Shown piece by piece: positions 30,997-42,730 of a stretch of 64,000 nt of DNA (position 1 is its first letter; every line of letters begins with the position of its first letter). A model generated the notes under the pieces. The model was given only the letters and a program-made list of their open reading frames with translations, ran no database searches and was not told the DNA's origin. The stretch lies in the NCBI RefSeq assembly GCF_027943255.1, contig NC_072893.1, positions 102,465,784 to 102,529,783 of the forward strand, given 5' to 3'. This DNA comes from Anastrepha obliqua (Eukaryota; Arthropoda; Insecta; Diptera; Tephritidae). The translations under genes and the position numbers were made by a program.

Positions 30997-33224
30997 ATGT
31001 TAGTGGAGTTACGAAGTTCCAAAAAGGAGATATTTTTAATAGGGGATGTAAAACATCAAATCACCGGTTCTAAACTTCTCTCTAACGGGCAAGTACTGGC
31101 AGTTTTGTTCTATAATATTAGTGAAGTGAACTTAAGTGACAATCAAAGTGCAAATCTCACAATTCGTGAGTGTATTATTTATTGAGAAAAGGCTACGTGC
31201 CGACCAGATCAATACCTAACTGTGTTAAGAAACTAGTTAACTTATACCAAGTTTGGAGAGAATTGCAAAAAAATGCAAAAAAAACTCAAGAAGTGTTTGA
31301 ATAGCGTCGACAGGAGTTTGCTTCAAACTTAAACAATTTGTTTGACATCGCACATACCGATACTCTTCAATTGATTAAAATAAATGAAGATAAGATCTTC
31401 TTGCAGCGCCAAAGCCCGGTCACTTAGCTGGAGTGCACAAAAAAGTAACAAGTAAGGTAACTAGTAAGTAAGTAAAGTAACAAAGAGGAAATGACGCGCC
31501 TTCGAATCATCGAGGAGGAAAAGCGACGTGCTAAATATTTTTCACCTTAGCACCATCAACATCATCTTGCGATCCACCACTAGAAAAGTCATCTAGATTT
31601 AGAAGAAAATAGGCCCAGCGCAGGAGAAGCCTCCTCTCAGCCCGATAAAACTTCTATAACTCCCAAGTTATTTGCCGCATTAGACAGATGTCAGTTAAGT
31701 GTGAGGGATTCTGTCTTTATAATTGAAGCTACTATTGAGGGTCTGGGGTTCAATACGGATGAATTCCCTATAAGCAAGTCCTCCATCCATAGAGTTCGTA
31801 CGGAAATGCGAAAAGAACGGGCTGAATCTATAAAAATTGATTTTCAAAACAAGGTCCCGGGCGCGGTATCTGTCCACTGGGACGGAAAACTGTTGCCAGC
31901 TCTAGATTCACGTAAAAGTAAAGAAGAACGCCTACCGGTAGTTATTACATACGATAATAAAGAACAAATTATTGCTGTTCCGAAATTGGATAGCTCGACA
32001 GGCAGGGAACAGGCAGACGCAGTTTGGGATGCTATTATGAACTGGAACCTTGAAGACAAGTGCAGATTCTCTGTTTTGATACTACTGCTTCTAACACAGG
32101 GCGCATAAATGGAGCATGTGTGCTTCTCGAAAAAAACTGGGTAGAGAAGTGCTTATTTTTGCTTGCCGTCATCACGTTTACGAATTAGTACTTAAAGGCG
32201 ATCCCGAGAAAATACAAAGCTGTACAGCAAAGCTATCTTGTTTTAATGTTTCGGAAATTGACAAACTGCTAAAATTGTACAAAACAGAATTAACCAAAGA
32301 AATCGTTAGAGATGACTATCGCGAATTAATTGAGCTTTCAATTATATTTCATGGCGGAGATTCAGCGAAGGAATTTAAGATTCGACGTCCAGGTGCACCA
32401 GGCTTGATGGATGGCGAGAGCCATTTATTTATTAAAAATATCGTTACTTAGCTCTCAATTCAGAATTTCAAACAAGGATAAGGCAGCTCTGTTGGACGTA
32501 TGTCTGTTCATCGTGACATCCTACGTAAAACCCTGGCTCCAATGTATTTTGGCAGTAAAGGCGCCGTATCAGGATTTGTGTTTTTTGAAGGCCCTGAAAA
32601 ATTAAGAAACAATAGACAAAAGCATTTCAAAAGCAGCTTTGCAGAAGTTTTGCCAGCATTTGTGGTATTTGACAGATGAAGTATCTATTCTGGCTTTATT
32701 TGATGATGATGTCGATCTAGAAACTAAAGTAAAAGTGATTGCTAACTTAACTAGAGAAAACCCAACAGTCCACAATAAACGTTACATTGCATCCAAATTA
32801 GAACTCTGTAGCCCACTTTTTGGTACGTTAATTAAGCTTTGATTTTGTTCTTTTACTAAGTTTGCTAATAGGTATATTTGATAACTGATCTATCTGTTTT
32901 AATTTCAGAGAAAAACATTGATGACTTCGTCTCTGTCGAAAGCAAGTTCCTGTTTAATCGACTCCAGATTGACGACAGTTTTCTGAACAAGTGCCCCTCT
33001 TCGTGGTCAAATGATGATTCGTTTCTGCAGGCTAAAAGGAGCTGCTAGGACCGAAAGCAGTTAATGATACGGCAGAAAGAGTGGTTAAGTTAATGCAAGA
33101 CTTCCATGGTTTGGTCACTGTTCAAGAGGAGCAAAAACTATTTTTATTACGTTGCGTACAAGAACACAGACAGGTATATTCCGACTATAAAAAGGAAACT
33201 TTGAAAAGAAAATTCGATGATTGA
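30997..33224 (+). pseudogene. hAT-like element transposase gene, with intron, broken
   Basis: First piece 30997-31185 (MLVELRSSKKEIFLIGDV). Main body from about 31620: RCQLSVRDSVFIIEATIEGL, KVPGAVSVHWDGKLLPAL, LPVVITYDNKEQIIAVPKL, a frame change at 32085-32115 (TTASNTGRINGACVLLE in frame), then FACRHHVYELVLKGDPEKI, DDYRELIELSIIFHGG, LLDVCLFIVTSYVKPWLQ and KFCQHLWYLTDEVSILALFD. A canonical intron (GTACGT...TTTCAG, 32823-32908) joins CSPLF to EKNIDDFVSVESKFLF in frame. The end EEQKLFLLRCVQEHRQ reaches a stop at 33222. The W-D-G-K, C-R-H-H and L-W-Y-L layout matches transposase-like proteins I know from arthropods and Hydra but cannot name. At least four frameshifts or stops. Confidence 0.82.
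32823..32908 (+). other. Spliceosomal intron in the hAT-like gene
   Basis: 86 bp, starting GTACGT and ending TTTCAG, with TTGCTAAT about 40 bp before the acceptor as a possible branch site. Removing it keeps the frame (CSPLF-E-KNIDD), the best evidence that it is real. Confidence 0.8.
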
Positions 33225-33514
33225 TGTCCTTTTTATAATAAAAAGAAAGTAAATACGAAATATTTGTTTTATTTTTACTTATTTACTTAATCTAAAAATT
33301 CAATTAAACTTTTCTCTATTGTGAGCCTATAGCTTTCATACTAACTTTTAATCTTAAAGTTTGACATTAAGTCGGCACGAGTTAATGGCATCCGATCTGA
33401 ATAATATTTTATATTTAAGTTTTTAGAGTCAAATGGAAAAAAATAAAGGGTATGCGTATTGAAATTCCGAAAAAACAAATTCCCCCTTGTAGCCTGGGAC
33501 ACCCTAATATACAT

Positions 33515-33779
33515 ATATGTATGTATAATTTATCGTGTACATGGCTAAATTTACTCCGTGGACACTCTGAGTTTTTTATGTATACATACATACATATGTA
33601 CAAACGTGTATATGAGTATATACCATAAATGCCATCTATTCTTGAACTGGACTAGAAATTCATCTACAAGGACATCAAACAAATAGGGTCGATTTGAAAT
33701 CCAATATTCATACAAATTCCTAATAGGGACTTCTTGTTATTGGACCTCAAAGATCTGCTTCAGCTTTATCATCAAAAGT
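33515..33779. other. AT-rich spacer with TACATA runs
   Basis: Contains short TACATA/TATG repeats (33520-33620). Nothing else seen. Confidence 0.4.
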
Positions 33780-34330
33780 ATGTATGTAAGTGAAATGGTT
33801 GAAGTACCAACCAGTGTGGTACTCCCCAAGTAGCACTCAAGCGCCGTTTTGATACCATTTGAGACCTCCAACAGGCAGATATCTACAGCCTACTAGAGCA
33901 ACTGACGTAACAGAGATGGTTGATAAGATTTAAGTTGAAGCACTGTCTTATGCTGTTAAAAAACGGAGCACCGAGTCTTGGAGCATTTTAATCGCCTGGC
34001 TGCCAAACTCGAATATTTACAGCGAAGGTCTCAATGGTCAATGGGGATTAAATGGTTAACCCAGCTTTTCTGCGTGAGAGCCGATCGTGTAATGACCGGC
34101 AAGCACAGCTACAAGTTTGGAAATTGAATGCTGCGGAGTCTCCAGGACTATCTGCGTCCTGCGTCTACTGTACTGGCGCCATAGGATTTTCGAAATATCG
34201 AAGAAATAGAGCTCCATCTGATCTGCGTTTGCCTGAGTAATATGTTGTGCGAAGGGGAGCAACAGTCAGGGGGATGCCGATGAGTGGGAGACCTCTGAGA
34301 CCAATTCAACCGGGGTCGGGGGCCTGGCAA
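33780..34330 (-). pseudogene. LINE ORF2 C-terminal tail and 3' end
   Basis: Minus strand. RRRTQIVLETPQHSISKLV and VLAGHYTIGSHAEKLG match the I-T-G-H-x-x-I-G-x-H-A-x-x-L block; after decay APRLGAPFFNSI matches R-x-L-G-x-P-x-F-x-x-x. The Cys/His knuckle is lost. The 3' sequence GTACTCCCCAAGTAGCACTC (33821) recurs at 49620, so both are 3' ends of one family. Confidence 0.65.
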
Positions 34331-34770
34331 TTTGTTATAAAAGCTATGACCACTTTTTATTTCATTTCTATAAACCAGCTGTAGACAAAATGGCGGGAAA
34401 TATTGACCTTCCGTACATTTCGTCCGAAAGACTAAATGAAATTTCTACATAAGATTGGTGTACATTACGTCTACTTCCTTCAGAGTGGTATCACAAAGGA
34501 TGAACTCGATTTCTTCGTCCAACTGTGTCCCCTTGGACAACCATTTTTAACGTAACCCAACCTATGCCTAGATGGTAAGCAATTAGATACCATTTGATAA
34601 ATACATGCATTTAAATTTGTTTACCTGCCAAAATCAATCCACATACTCGTACATAGATAGGTGTCATCTGCTTTGTAATATTCACATGTGTGAAATGATG
34701 AGGTCCACACTTAATCTTATTTCTATTTGAATTTTGTTTCTTTATTTAAGTGGGAAATCACAGTATTTAT
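34331..34770. other. Unassigned spacer
   Basis: No feature supported. Confidence 0.4.
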
Positions 34771-34989
34771 ATATATATATTATAATTGGCGCATACACCC
34801 GTTTTGGGAGTTTGGCCAAGCTCCTCCATCAATTTGTGGCGTGCGTCTTGATATTGCTCCACAAATGGGCGACCGCTATTAGAAAACACTTTTTCTTAAT
34901 TTTGGTGTTTCACCGAGATTAGAACCTACGTTCTCTCAGTGAGTTCCGAATGGTAGTCACGCACCAACCCATTCGGCTACGGCGGCCGC
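34771..34989 (-). mobile_element. tRNA-derived SINE with internal deletion
   Basis: Minus strand. The 3' tail and CTCCTCC..CCACAAATGG block join directly to GCGACCGCTATTAG, so about 105 bp of the body is missing. The head is complete; the B box is mutated (inverse reads AGATTAGAACC), which should weaken pol III binding. Confidence 0.85.
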
Positions 34990-35489
34990 AGTATTTAGGA
35001 TACGGGAAAAATATATTTTACCATGTAATGCTTATCATTTTAGAGATACAACCCATTTTATATTAAACATCCTTAAGCAAATACAACTCTAGAAAGAACT
35101 AATTGGATTCGCAGCTGTTTTGTTTTCTTCGCACTTACAGCGACCGTCGTCTGCTGCGCCACTGAAACAATCCCTCCTCTTCTTCTGGCGAGACTTTCTT
35201 ATTTTTACAAACGAAACGTTTTATATTAAAAAATTTAGCATATTATAAAAATAATTTTTGTTTGTAAAACTTTTTAGTCTAATAAACAATTATATTTACA
35301 TTGATAGTTAACCTATTGTTAAAATTTTTTATTCGTAGTTTACAATTTGTCATTCATATTCTTTTAGTTAAAACCTATAGTTATATATTTCTTACTATTT
35401 ATTTATTTCCTAATATAATATTTACATTTTATTGCACTCAATTTAGTTTTTATTTCATATGTTTTGTATTAGTTCTTTTTAATTACACA
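34990..35489. other. AT-rich spacer, nothing recognised
   Basis: Strongly AT-rich. The 65-codon plus frame at 35301-35498 is hydrophobic by composition only. Confidence 0.4.
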
Positions 35490-35491
35490 TA

Positions 35492-36950
35492 CAGTTAGTA
35501 ACAGAAGTAAGTATACACCGGATATGTTTTCAATTTCCCCCCAATCGACTCCTTCAAACAATCTAAGTTATAACAAAATTGTGTTTTATTTACATGATTG
35601 AAATACAAACATCATATTTAATCCAAATAATGACAAAATTTGAAAAAGCAACCAAATTATAGCTTTTTATATTAAACTTTATAAAAATTCATGTCTCAAA
35701 AGTAAGTATACAGTTCATCATATTATTAATTTGTGAAATCAAAAACATAATTAAAAGCAAATCCTAGTATTTGGTAGGATAACCATTAGACTTTACAATA
35801 GCTTTAAGTCGTGATGGCATTGATTTCACCAAGTTTTCAGTTTCAGCTGGTGGTATTTTATTCCATTCCTCTTGAAGGACGTTTTTCAGTTGTTCCTTAT
35901 TTCTAATCGGATGTTTACGTATTTGCCGCTTTAAATGTTCCCATAAATGTTCGATTGGGTTGGTATCCGGGGACTGGTGCGGTGTTTTCAGCTGTTTTCG
36001 CACATTGTATAACAGCCACTCTCGTACAATGCTGGATGTGTGCTTGGGGTCATTATCCTGCTGGAAGATAAACGTTGCTCCAAGGCCCAATTTCGTGGCG
36101 CTTTCTTTTAAAATATTTTTCAAAATATTTAAGTAACCATATCGGTCTATAATATTTTCGATAAATACCAAGTTTCCAATCCCGTTCGCAGCTATACATT
36201 CCCATACCATCACAGAGCCCCTCAATGCTTCACAGTGCCGGTCATATTGTTTGGATCCAATTCCGAGCTAACTTTTTTCCAAACTTTTTCACGGCCATCA
36301 GATCCACAGAACTTACACTCATCAGAAAATATGACTTGGTTCCAAAACGTTTGGTCATATTTTTCATGATCTTTTGTGAATGAAATCCGTTTACTCCAAT
36401 TGACAGTACTCACGAAGGGCTTTCTCCTAACATTGCGTCTATGATAACCAGCACAGTGCAAAACCCGGCGAATAATTTGAGTGCTAAATTGTTCTCCAGT
36501 CTCATTTTCAACTTCAGATTTCAATTTGGGGGCACTTATTTTGGGGTTTGTCCTGATTTTCCGTACGACTAAGCTTTTTTCTCTTGGTTTCAAGAGCGAC
36601 GGACGCCCACAACGCTCTTTCCAAGGGTGCTTCCCGCACTTTTATATTTATTCACAAGCTTTTGAACTTTAGCAAAACTGCTATCTATCAAAGAACCGAT
36701 TTCTCGCTAGGATTTATGTTCCTTGTGATATTTTATAATGAGTTTTTTTAAATCATCAGAAAGCTCTTTTCCTCTTGGTGCCATTACTAAAAATGTCGCA
36801 AAAATTAATACAAAACGTACTTCCCTAGATTTTTATACTCACTTTAATTATTTCCTTGTAATAGCTTTAACTTTTTTAATCAATACGTAAAAGTAAATGT
36901 TATGCTAACTGAACACTGGTTTGCTGTATACTAACTTTTGTGACATAAGT
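35492..36950 (-). mobile_element. Tc1-like transposon with repeated TIR motif
   Basis: The left end, after TA, is CAGTTAGTAACAGAAGTAAG then TATACAC. The right end near 36922-36950 is a diverged inverse (TGTATACTAACTTTTGTGAC). The motif AAGTAAGTATACA recurs inside the left end at 35700, an IR/DR-like arrangement known from Tc1 relatives. The right boundary is approximate. Confidence 0.8.
35764..36784 (-). pseudogene. Tc1-type transposase, DD34E, frameshifted
   Basis: Starts MAPRGKELSDDLKK at 36784 (paired-like HTH), with a stop in REIGSLID and a frameshift near 36600. Continues LKPREKSLVVRKIRTNPKIS and STQIIRRVLHCAGYHRR, then QVIFSDECKFCGSDGREKVW (first Asp). One missing base near 36225 splits TVKH from GSVMVWECIAANG. 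The rest is open: FQQDNDPKHTSSIVREWL (second Asp), SPDTNPIEHLWEHLKRQI (Glu) and the stop after SNGYPTKY. About 340 residues if joined, normal for Tc1. The full DDE triad survives, so it is a recent pseudogene. Confidence 0.94.
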
Positions 36951-37123
36951 TTTGCTGGCATCAAGCGTGGATAACGGTACCTAAAATTCACTGCTAAATT
37001 AAGGCGTGATAAATCCAAAGAAATAACATTTTTTGTTATTTTAAAGCCAGTTAACTTTACAACGCTCAACGCGCGAACGTAAGATGATTGCGCAAGTTTT
37101 TTACATTTATTTACTTTCAACCA

Positions 37124-37547
37124 TTACTTTTTCTTTGAGCTCCATAAAAGGGCGTAATTTTGGCCGGCGAGACTTGAGTCGTGAAATGTTTTATGCCGAA
37201 TACTTTTGGTTTTGTATGGCTCAAATAAACACTCGAGGCCTGTAATGTGTAGGCACTTTTTCCAAAATACCCTTAACTTTATATAATACATATTTTGCGA
37301 TGCCAGGTTATTTTTGAATTCATAGAATTTCGTAGACAGTGAGGCAGACAAGCATGCCATCGATGAAACCTTCGAATATTGCCTTAAAGAACTCAGCACT
37401 TTCCGCGTGTCGATTATATTGAACAGTTGGCAACGAAACGGAGACTCGATGTTTGCCCGCTAAAGCATTGATATTATGCATAAGGGTTTTTGCGGCAAAG
37501 TCTTCCAAATTACTCACACAAATACCGAACATGTCTCGAATGTACGA
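37124..37547 (-). pseudogene. Unrecognised coding remnant
   Basis: Minus-strand frame 37532-37320 reads NLEDFAAKTLMHNINALAGK and then FFKAIFEGFIDGMLVCLTVYEIL before a stop. Shifted frames continue as YVLYKVKGILEKVPTHYRP and KSRRPKLRPFMELKEK. The stretch looks like a decayed protein of at least 130 residues, but I do not recognise it. It abuts the mariner end at 37548. Confidence 0.35.
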
Positions 37548-37930
37548 GGTTTGTTAAAAAGATAAGGTGAATTTTCAAATTTCGCGGGCTACGTGTATTC
37601 GACCTCCGATTATTATTTTTTTTATAATATGTTGGTACACTTGTCTTGAAGATATGTTCACGGTTTTAGCAATACTCGTATAGCATGTTTAGTTAGTTCG
37701 TCAGAGGTATAAATAAGACAAGTGTTTTGTGTGTTCGGCGATTTTCTGCTATCGACTCTTGGCTCTCCTAGACTCTTCCAATGAGACGATCGGGCTTTGG
37801 ATTCGATGTCTTAACCACATACCCATGATTCGTCACCAGTTATAACCCTTTTAAGCAAATCTGGATAGTTGTTGACGTCATTCAACGATTCCTGAGCGAT
37901 GCTCATGTGACGTTGTTTTGCTGTCACACT
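37548..37930 (-). mobile_element. Mariner fragment, 3' end present
   Basis: GTTTGTTAAAAAGATAAGG at 37548 is a mariner-type terminus (compare GGGCAAAAAGTAAGG at 17922). On the minus strand near 37850-37800, KRVITGDESWVCGXDIESK is the first catalytic Asp block, followed by SHWKSLGEPRVDSRKS. The rest is deleted: about 380 bp remain and no left end was found. Confidence 0.75.
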
Positions 37931-37974
37931 TAATTCAATTTTTTACACAAATTTTTCAATTTGTATTTATATTT

Positions 37975-38157
37975 TTTATGAAGAGCTTTTTCATGGCAGA
38001 AATACATTTGGAGGCTTGCCATTGCCTGCCGAGGGGCGACCGCTATTAGAAAAAAACTTTTTCTTCATTTTGAACTTTCACCGAGATTCGAACCGACGTT
38101 CTCTCTCTGAATTCCGAACGGTAGTTACGCACCAATTCATTCGGCCACGGCGGCCGC
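37975..38157 (-). mobile_element. tRNA-derived SINE, head and middle
   Basis: Minus strand, from TTATGAAGAGCTTTTTCATG to the head ending GGCGGCCGCC. B box intact (inverse AGATTCGAACC near 38087). The 3' third is missing. Confidence 0.87.
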
Positions 38158-40257
38158 CATAGTATAGTTTAGGAAGTATTAATTTTAGTTTAGTAAGCAA
38201 ACCTGTGTGACAAATTTTATTGAGTGCCTTTACACATCGAGGAATACGCCAGGTGTGGAGTGTTTTTTCTATTTCGTGCGTGCTTTAGTAGACCATTTGA
38301 GTTCCATAGAAAAATGTTTAGGGTTTTAGACATAGTTAGATTGTGATAAGTACATCTCAAGTTTAGATAAGTGCCTTTCCAGTGATTCATTGAAATTCAT
38401 TTGCTCACTAAGGTTCTGCAGTATCTGTGCTAGTGCATCTTCAGAGCAGCCAGTATCATGAGTGAAAATGTTATTAACACTTATAAAAGGCAATCGTCTT
38501 ATGTACTGCCATTAGAACTCCGTACTCAGTTCATCGAAAACCGGGCATACCATATAAAATTCCGTCCGAAATTATTCACCTCTTCATTTGTTTATTTTTT
38601 TCAGTATCTCAATTTTGGTCCCTCAAAGACCACAGGATGCTAGCCGAGTGCCAAGCAACTCTAGTGGTACAAAATCCACCAAAATGGCAAAATTGCACGT
38701 AATAACCACAACAGTGGCACAACACTTAGGCGGTATACACATTTAACACATCCAGGGAAGAGAAAGTTTCTTTGCTTTATAAATAACGGACAATTATGCA
38801 ACTAAAAATTACATTCAAAGCCACGAGCATTTAACATTGCCACTCTATCTCATGCTGTATTTTCATCCAACAAAAGCTATATTTATATTATAATCAGCAT
38901 GGGAAATGCCGCAAAACAATTAGTAGAACCCAAACCGCTAGCAAAGCCCTGAAAACTGCGGTTTTCGGCTATTTAAGTCCAATGTATGAATGCAAAATAG
39001 CTGCCGGGTAACATTGCGAACAACAATGCTGAATTTGAGCCCACCCAGCCAGCAAAATAACTGGATACTAATATTTCGGTGTGTAGCTACATTCTATACA
39101 AAAAAAAATATCAGTACTGTTCCATTCTAACGGATTTATAATTCCTACATTGTACAAGTTTATCACAATGCAGGGCAACCACTAAAATATTTCGGAAAAA
39201 TATTAAGATTTACGTAAGCGATAAGATGGACCGAGATAAAATTTGTTAAATATTATGAAATTAAATTTTTAAATATATATTTTCATGTAGGCCTTTTAAG
39301 TCTCTCTATTTAACTCTTCTATTATGTGATGTAATTTTTTGGAAAAAATAGTTTTGCTTATAAGGAACTCGATTTTTCCAAAACTGTTCTCTATTTTATA
39401 AAAAAAAACTATTTCTATCTGCTTTTATAAAATATTTTTTAAGGCGGTGAGTACATCATTTTTGGCACAAATCCTAGTTACGAAGTTTTTTAAACGACGA
39501 TATGTATCTCTTGCTTAGGCCCTAGCCATTTAGGTTTTATTTTTCTTCTGACGACAGTCACTAGTCATTTTAATTGACTATGGCCACTATTACGTTTTCC
39601 AACACTAGTATCATACCTGTAATTATAAGACAAGGCATTTTGAAGTGAGAAATAATTTACCGATACAAGTAATAGAGGCCACCTTCGACAGCAAATGACA
39701 ATCAGTTTATAGTTCTCAAAACCGACAAGATTGATGTTAAAAATCTTCCATTCTTTTTCCCAACGACGGTAAGAAAAACAACTAAGGTGCTAATTTATTA
39801 TTACATTGCAGCAAAAAGCCTTCGATTGGTAAACAAAATACAGGTACAACTATACCTACTGACTTTGCTGCTAAGTGGTTCGCGAAGTGCCAACGAGCGT
39901 GCTGAACAACGAGAAAGCTTTAATGCAGTAAATTTATGTCTGTTAGTACATTGTAACATATTCCGTAAAACTCGTTCACATGCATACTTACATGTGTATT
40001 GCTATGTGTTTATTGAACCCAAACGTAATTGCATAGTGTGCGCAATTGAAGACTGAATGCTGCAAAGCAACTAGCTGTCTCGAAGCATTCCAAGAGCTTA
40101 CGAATAATAAAAAATGAAATGTATTTAAGATCGGTCATTAACTACTAATCAGTTAATAAACTAAGGATTAGGTTTAATAGCGTAATGTTAGTTTAGGCAC
40201 ACTTGCTTTTCTATTCTCAGATAGTCAAATAATTATTCTTGTTATTTAAGTTAGAAA
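38158..40257. other. Long stretch without recognised genes
   Basis: About 2.1 kb of AT-rich sequence. The frames at 38458-38643 and 39787-40056 (plus) have no motif. No TIR pairs found. Confidence 0.4.
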
Positions 40258-40352
40258 ATAAGCCCACTTGAGCAATAGCTTTCAAGTCAAATTCCAGGCC
40301 TAAGTGGGCCTACACCCTTATGAAGAGTTCCAACTACCGTAACCTAACCTAA
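40258..40352 (+). repeat. Possible LINE 3' terminus with TAACC tail
   Basis: GCCCACTT at 40262 and AAGTGGGC at 40302 form a hairpin, and the segment ends in CGTAACCTAACCTAACG. LINE 3' ends in this window finish in the same tail (inverse at 17959). No coding sequence is attached. Confidence 0.35.
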
Positions 40353-40461
40353 CGTACAACTTTATGTACCTATAGAATCAAAATCTGCTAAGAACGATGT
40401 CGAGAAAAATCGTTCCATATAAATTAAGCCAACGTTATATATATTTGTATACATATTTAAA

Positions 40462-42100
40462 GACGACGATCTGGTGACTGACATCCAGAGCAATCTTAAA
40501 TTATGGAGGGAACACTTCTCGAAACTATTAAATAGTGACAGCTGCGCATTCCACAGAGAATGTCAAGATCCCGATACCCCAATCGTTGACGACGGAATTG
40601 TCGTTCCGCTACCCGCCCATGTCGAGGTGAGAATAGCGATAACGCGTCTAAAGAACCACAAAGCCGCGAGCGCCGACGGACTGCTGGCTGAGCTATTCAA
40701 ACATGGCGGCGAGGAGCTGGTAAGGTGCATGCATCAGCTCCTATGCAGAATATGGTCGGATGAAAGCATGCCTGCCGATTGGAATTTAAGTGTGCTCTGC
40801 CCAATCCATAAGAAGGGCGATCCTGCAATTTGTGCCAATTACCGTGGGATTAGTCTTCTAAATATCGCCTATAAGGTTCTAGCGAGCATATTGTGTGAAA
40901 GGCTGAAGCCCACCGTCAACCAACTGATTGGACCTTATCAGTGTGGCTTTTGACCTGGAGAGTCTACTATCGACATTCGATCACAATACGCCAAATCTTG
41001 GAAAAGACCCATGAAAGCAACATCGACATACACCGTATTTTCGTCGACTTCAAAGCTGTATTCGACAGTACGCAAAGGAGTTTCCTGTATGCCGCGATGT
41101 CTGAATTTGGTATCCCCGCAAAACTAATACAGTTATGCAAGATGACGTTGCTCAACACCAGCAGAGCCGTCAGAATTGAGAAGGACCTCCCCGAGTCCTT
41201 TGATACCAAACGTGGTTTTAGACAGGGTGACTCGCTGTCGTGTGACTTCTTTAACCTGATGTTGGAGAGGATCGTACGAGCCGCAGAACTTAATCGCTCA
41301 GGCACAATTTTTTAAGAGCGTACAATTGTTTAACAACCACGCTGTTAATTCTGCCTTCTCCAAACTGGATAAAGAGTCAAAGCGAATGGGTCTGGTGGTC
41401 AACGAGGACAAAACGAAGTATCTCCTGTCTTCAAACAAACAGTCAGCGCCCTCGCGTATCGGCACCCACGTCACTGTTGGCAGTTATGATTTCGAGGTTG
41501 TAAAGGACTTCGTATATTTAAGAACCAGCATTAACACCGATAACAATGTCAGCCTTGAAATCCAACGTAGAATCTCTCTGGCCAATAAGTGCTACTTTAG
41601 ACTAAGTAGGCAAATGAGTAGTAAAGTCCTCTCTCGACGAACAAAACTAACACTCTACAAGACTCTCATCATGCCCGTCCTAACGTATGGCGCAGAAGCT
41701 TGGACGATGACAACATCCGATGAAGCGACGATTGGATTGTTTGAGAGAAAGATTCTGCGTAAGATTTTTGGACCTTTGCACGTTGGCAGCGGCGAATATC
41801 GCAGGCGATGGAACGATGAGTTGTATGAGCTTTACGACGACATAGGCATAGCACAGCGAATAAATATCCAGCGGCTACGTTGGCTGGGTCATATCGTCCG
41901 AATGGATACAAACGCTCCGGCTCTGAAAGTATTCGATGCGGTACCAGCTGGTGGTAGTAGAGGAAGAGGAAGGTCTCCTCTGCGTAGGAAAGATCGAGGG
42001 GAGAAGGACTTGGCTTCACTTGGTGTGTTCAATTGGCACCGGTTAGCACGAGAAAGAAACGACTGGCGCGCTGTGTTAAACTCGGCCAAAATCGCGTAAG
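40462..42100 (+). pseudogene. RTE-like reverse transcriptase, YADD box deleted
   Basis: 40474-40953: SNLKLWREHFSKLLN, LKNHKAASADGLLAELFKHG, IHKKGDPAICANYRGISLLN (fingers) and LIGPYQCGF, then a frameshift. 40941-41315: QILEKTHESNIDIHRIF and VDFKAVFDS (first Asp) and KRGFRQGDSLSCDFFNLMLE. At 41313 a stop and indel follow SGTIF, and KSVQLF joins straight to NNHAVNSAF, so the A-Y-A-D-D block is gone. 41326-42099 is open for 257 codons: thumb (VNEDKTKYLLSSN), AEAWTMTTSDEATIGLFERK and the basic end RWLGHIVRMD...GGSRGRGRSPLR with the stop after NSAKIA. Without YADD it cannot polymerise. Confidence 0.9.
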
Positions 42101-42120
42101 TGATTATCGCGCCAATTAAG
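40462..42120 (+). mobile_element. RTE-like LINE, 5' truncated
   Basis: Plus strand, RT to stop and a short 3' end with an AAGTAGAAGAAGAAT tail. Short 3' UTR with simple repeats and the RT type fit RTE/BovB-like elements. No endonuclease remains. GC content is higher than the flanks, so the insertion is fairly young. Confidence 0.8.
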
Positions 42121-42730
42121 TAGAAGAAGAATATATCTTTGTAGTATACTGCACACTGTACTTATATGTATTCTTGGATAAAGTACCAAACACTATGCAT
42201 GTTATTCCAATAAATTACTGGATGCCACTTGACCTTTTATAAAGTTTGATTTGCTGCGCGTTATCTTGAATTGATCTATGAGGAAATATCTTTAGAAAAA
42301 ACGGTGCTCTCACATTAAAATATCCTTCGAATGTAACGAAATTGATGTTCATTAAATTCCATTTTTATGATTATGATTTTGATATAGTGGCGTTTGCAGA
42401 CATGGATATTTGCCCTCAGCTATTATACTATCTTATTTTCGCTTTCAAACACAAAACAAATTAAAAAAAAGAACTCTAGAATGGCCTCAAGCGGTTAGTG
42501 GTGGTGCTGTTACACCAATTTAAATTTAAAAACAATATATTTTTTAATCTTAGGCGCTCTAAAAGGGTCTTTGCCAAATCTGTGACATAATGATGGAGAG
42601 TGTTCAGATTGGAGGTACTTTTTCTAATAGGGTTGCTCGACAGATCATTCGTGACTACTGCCAACTTAGTACATCATTTTTACGTATTAATTTAAACATC
42701 ATCATGGAAAGACTCACGCCTCAACAAGTC
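42121..42730. other. AT-rich spacer
   Basis: No supported feature. Confidence 0.4.

Larger units (their letters stand above)
30757..33506 (+). mobile_element. hAT-like DNA transposon, 8-bp TSD
   Basis: ATATACAT occurs at 30749-30756 and again at 33507-33514, exactly outside TAGAGTGTCCC on the left and GGGACACCCTA on the right. The inverted ends extend inward discontinuously: ACGCATACCCTCTTATTTT near 30798 is mirrored by AAAATAAAGGGTATGCG near 33437. 8-bp duplications and TAGRG ends are the hAT signature. A multi-exon, frameshifted gene fills the plus strand. 2.75 kb in all. Confidence 0.9.
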
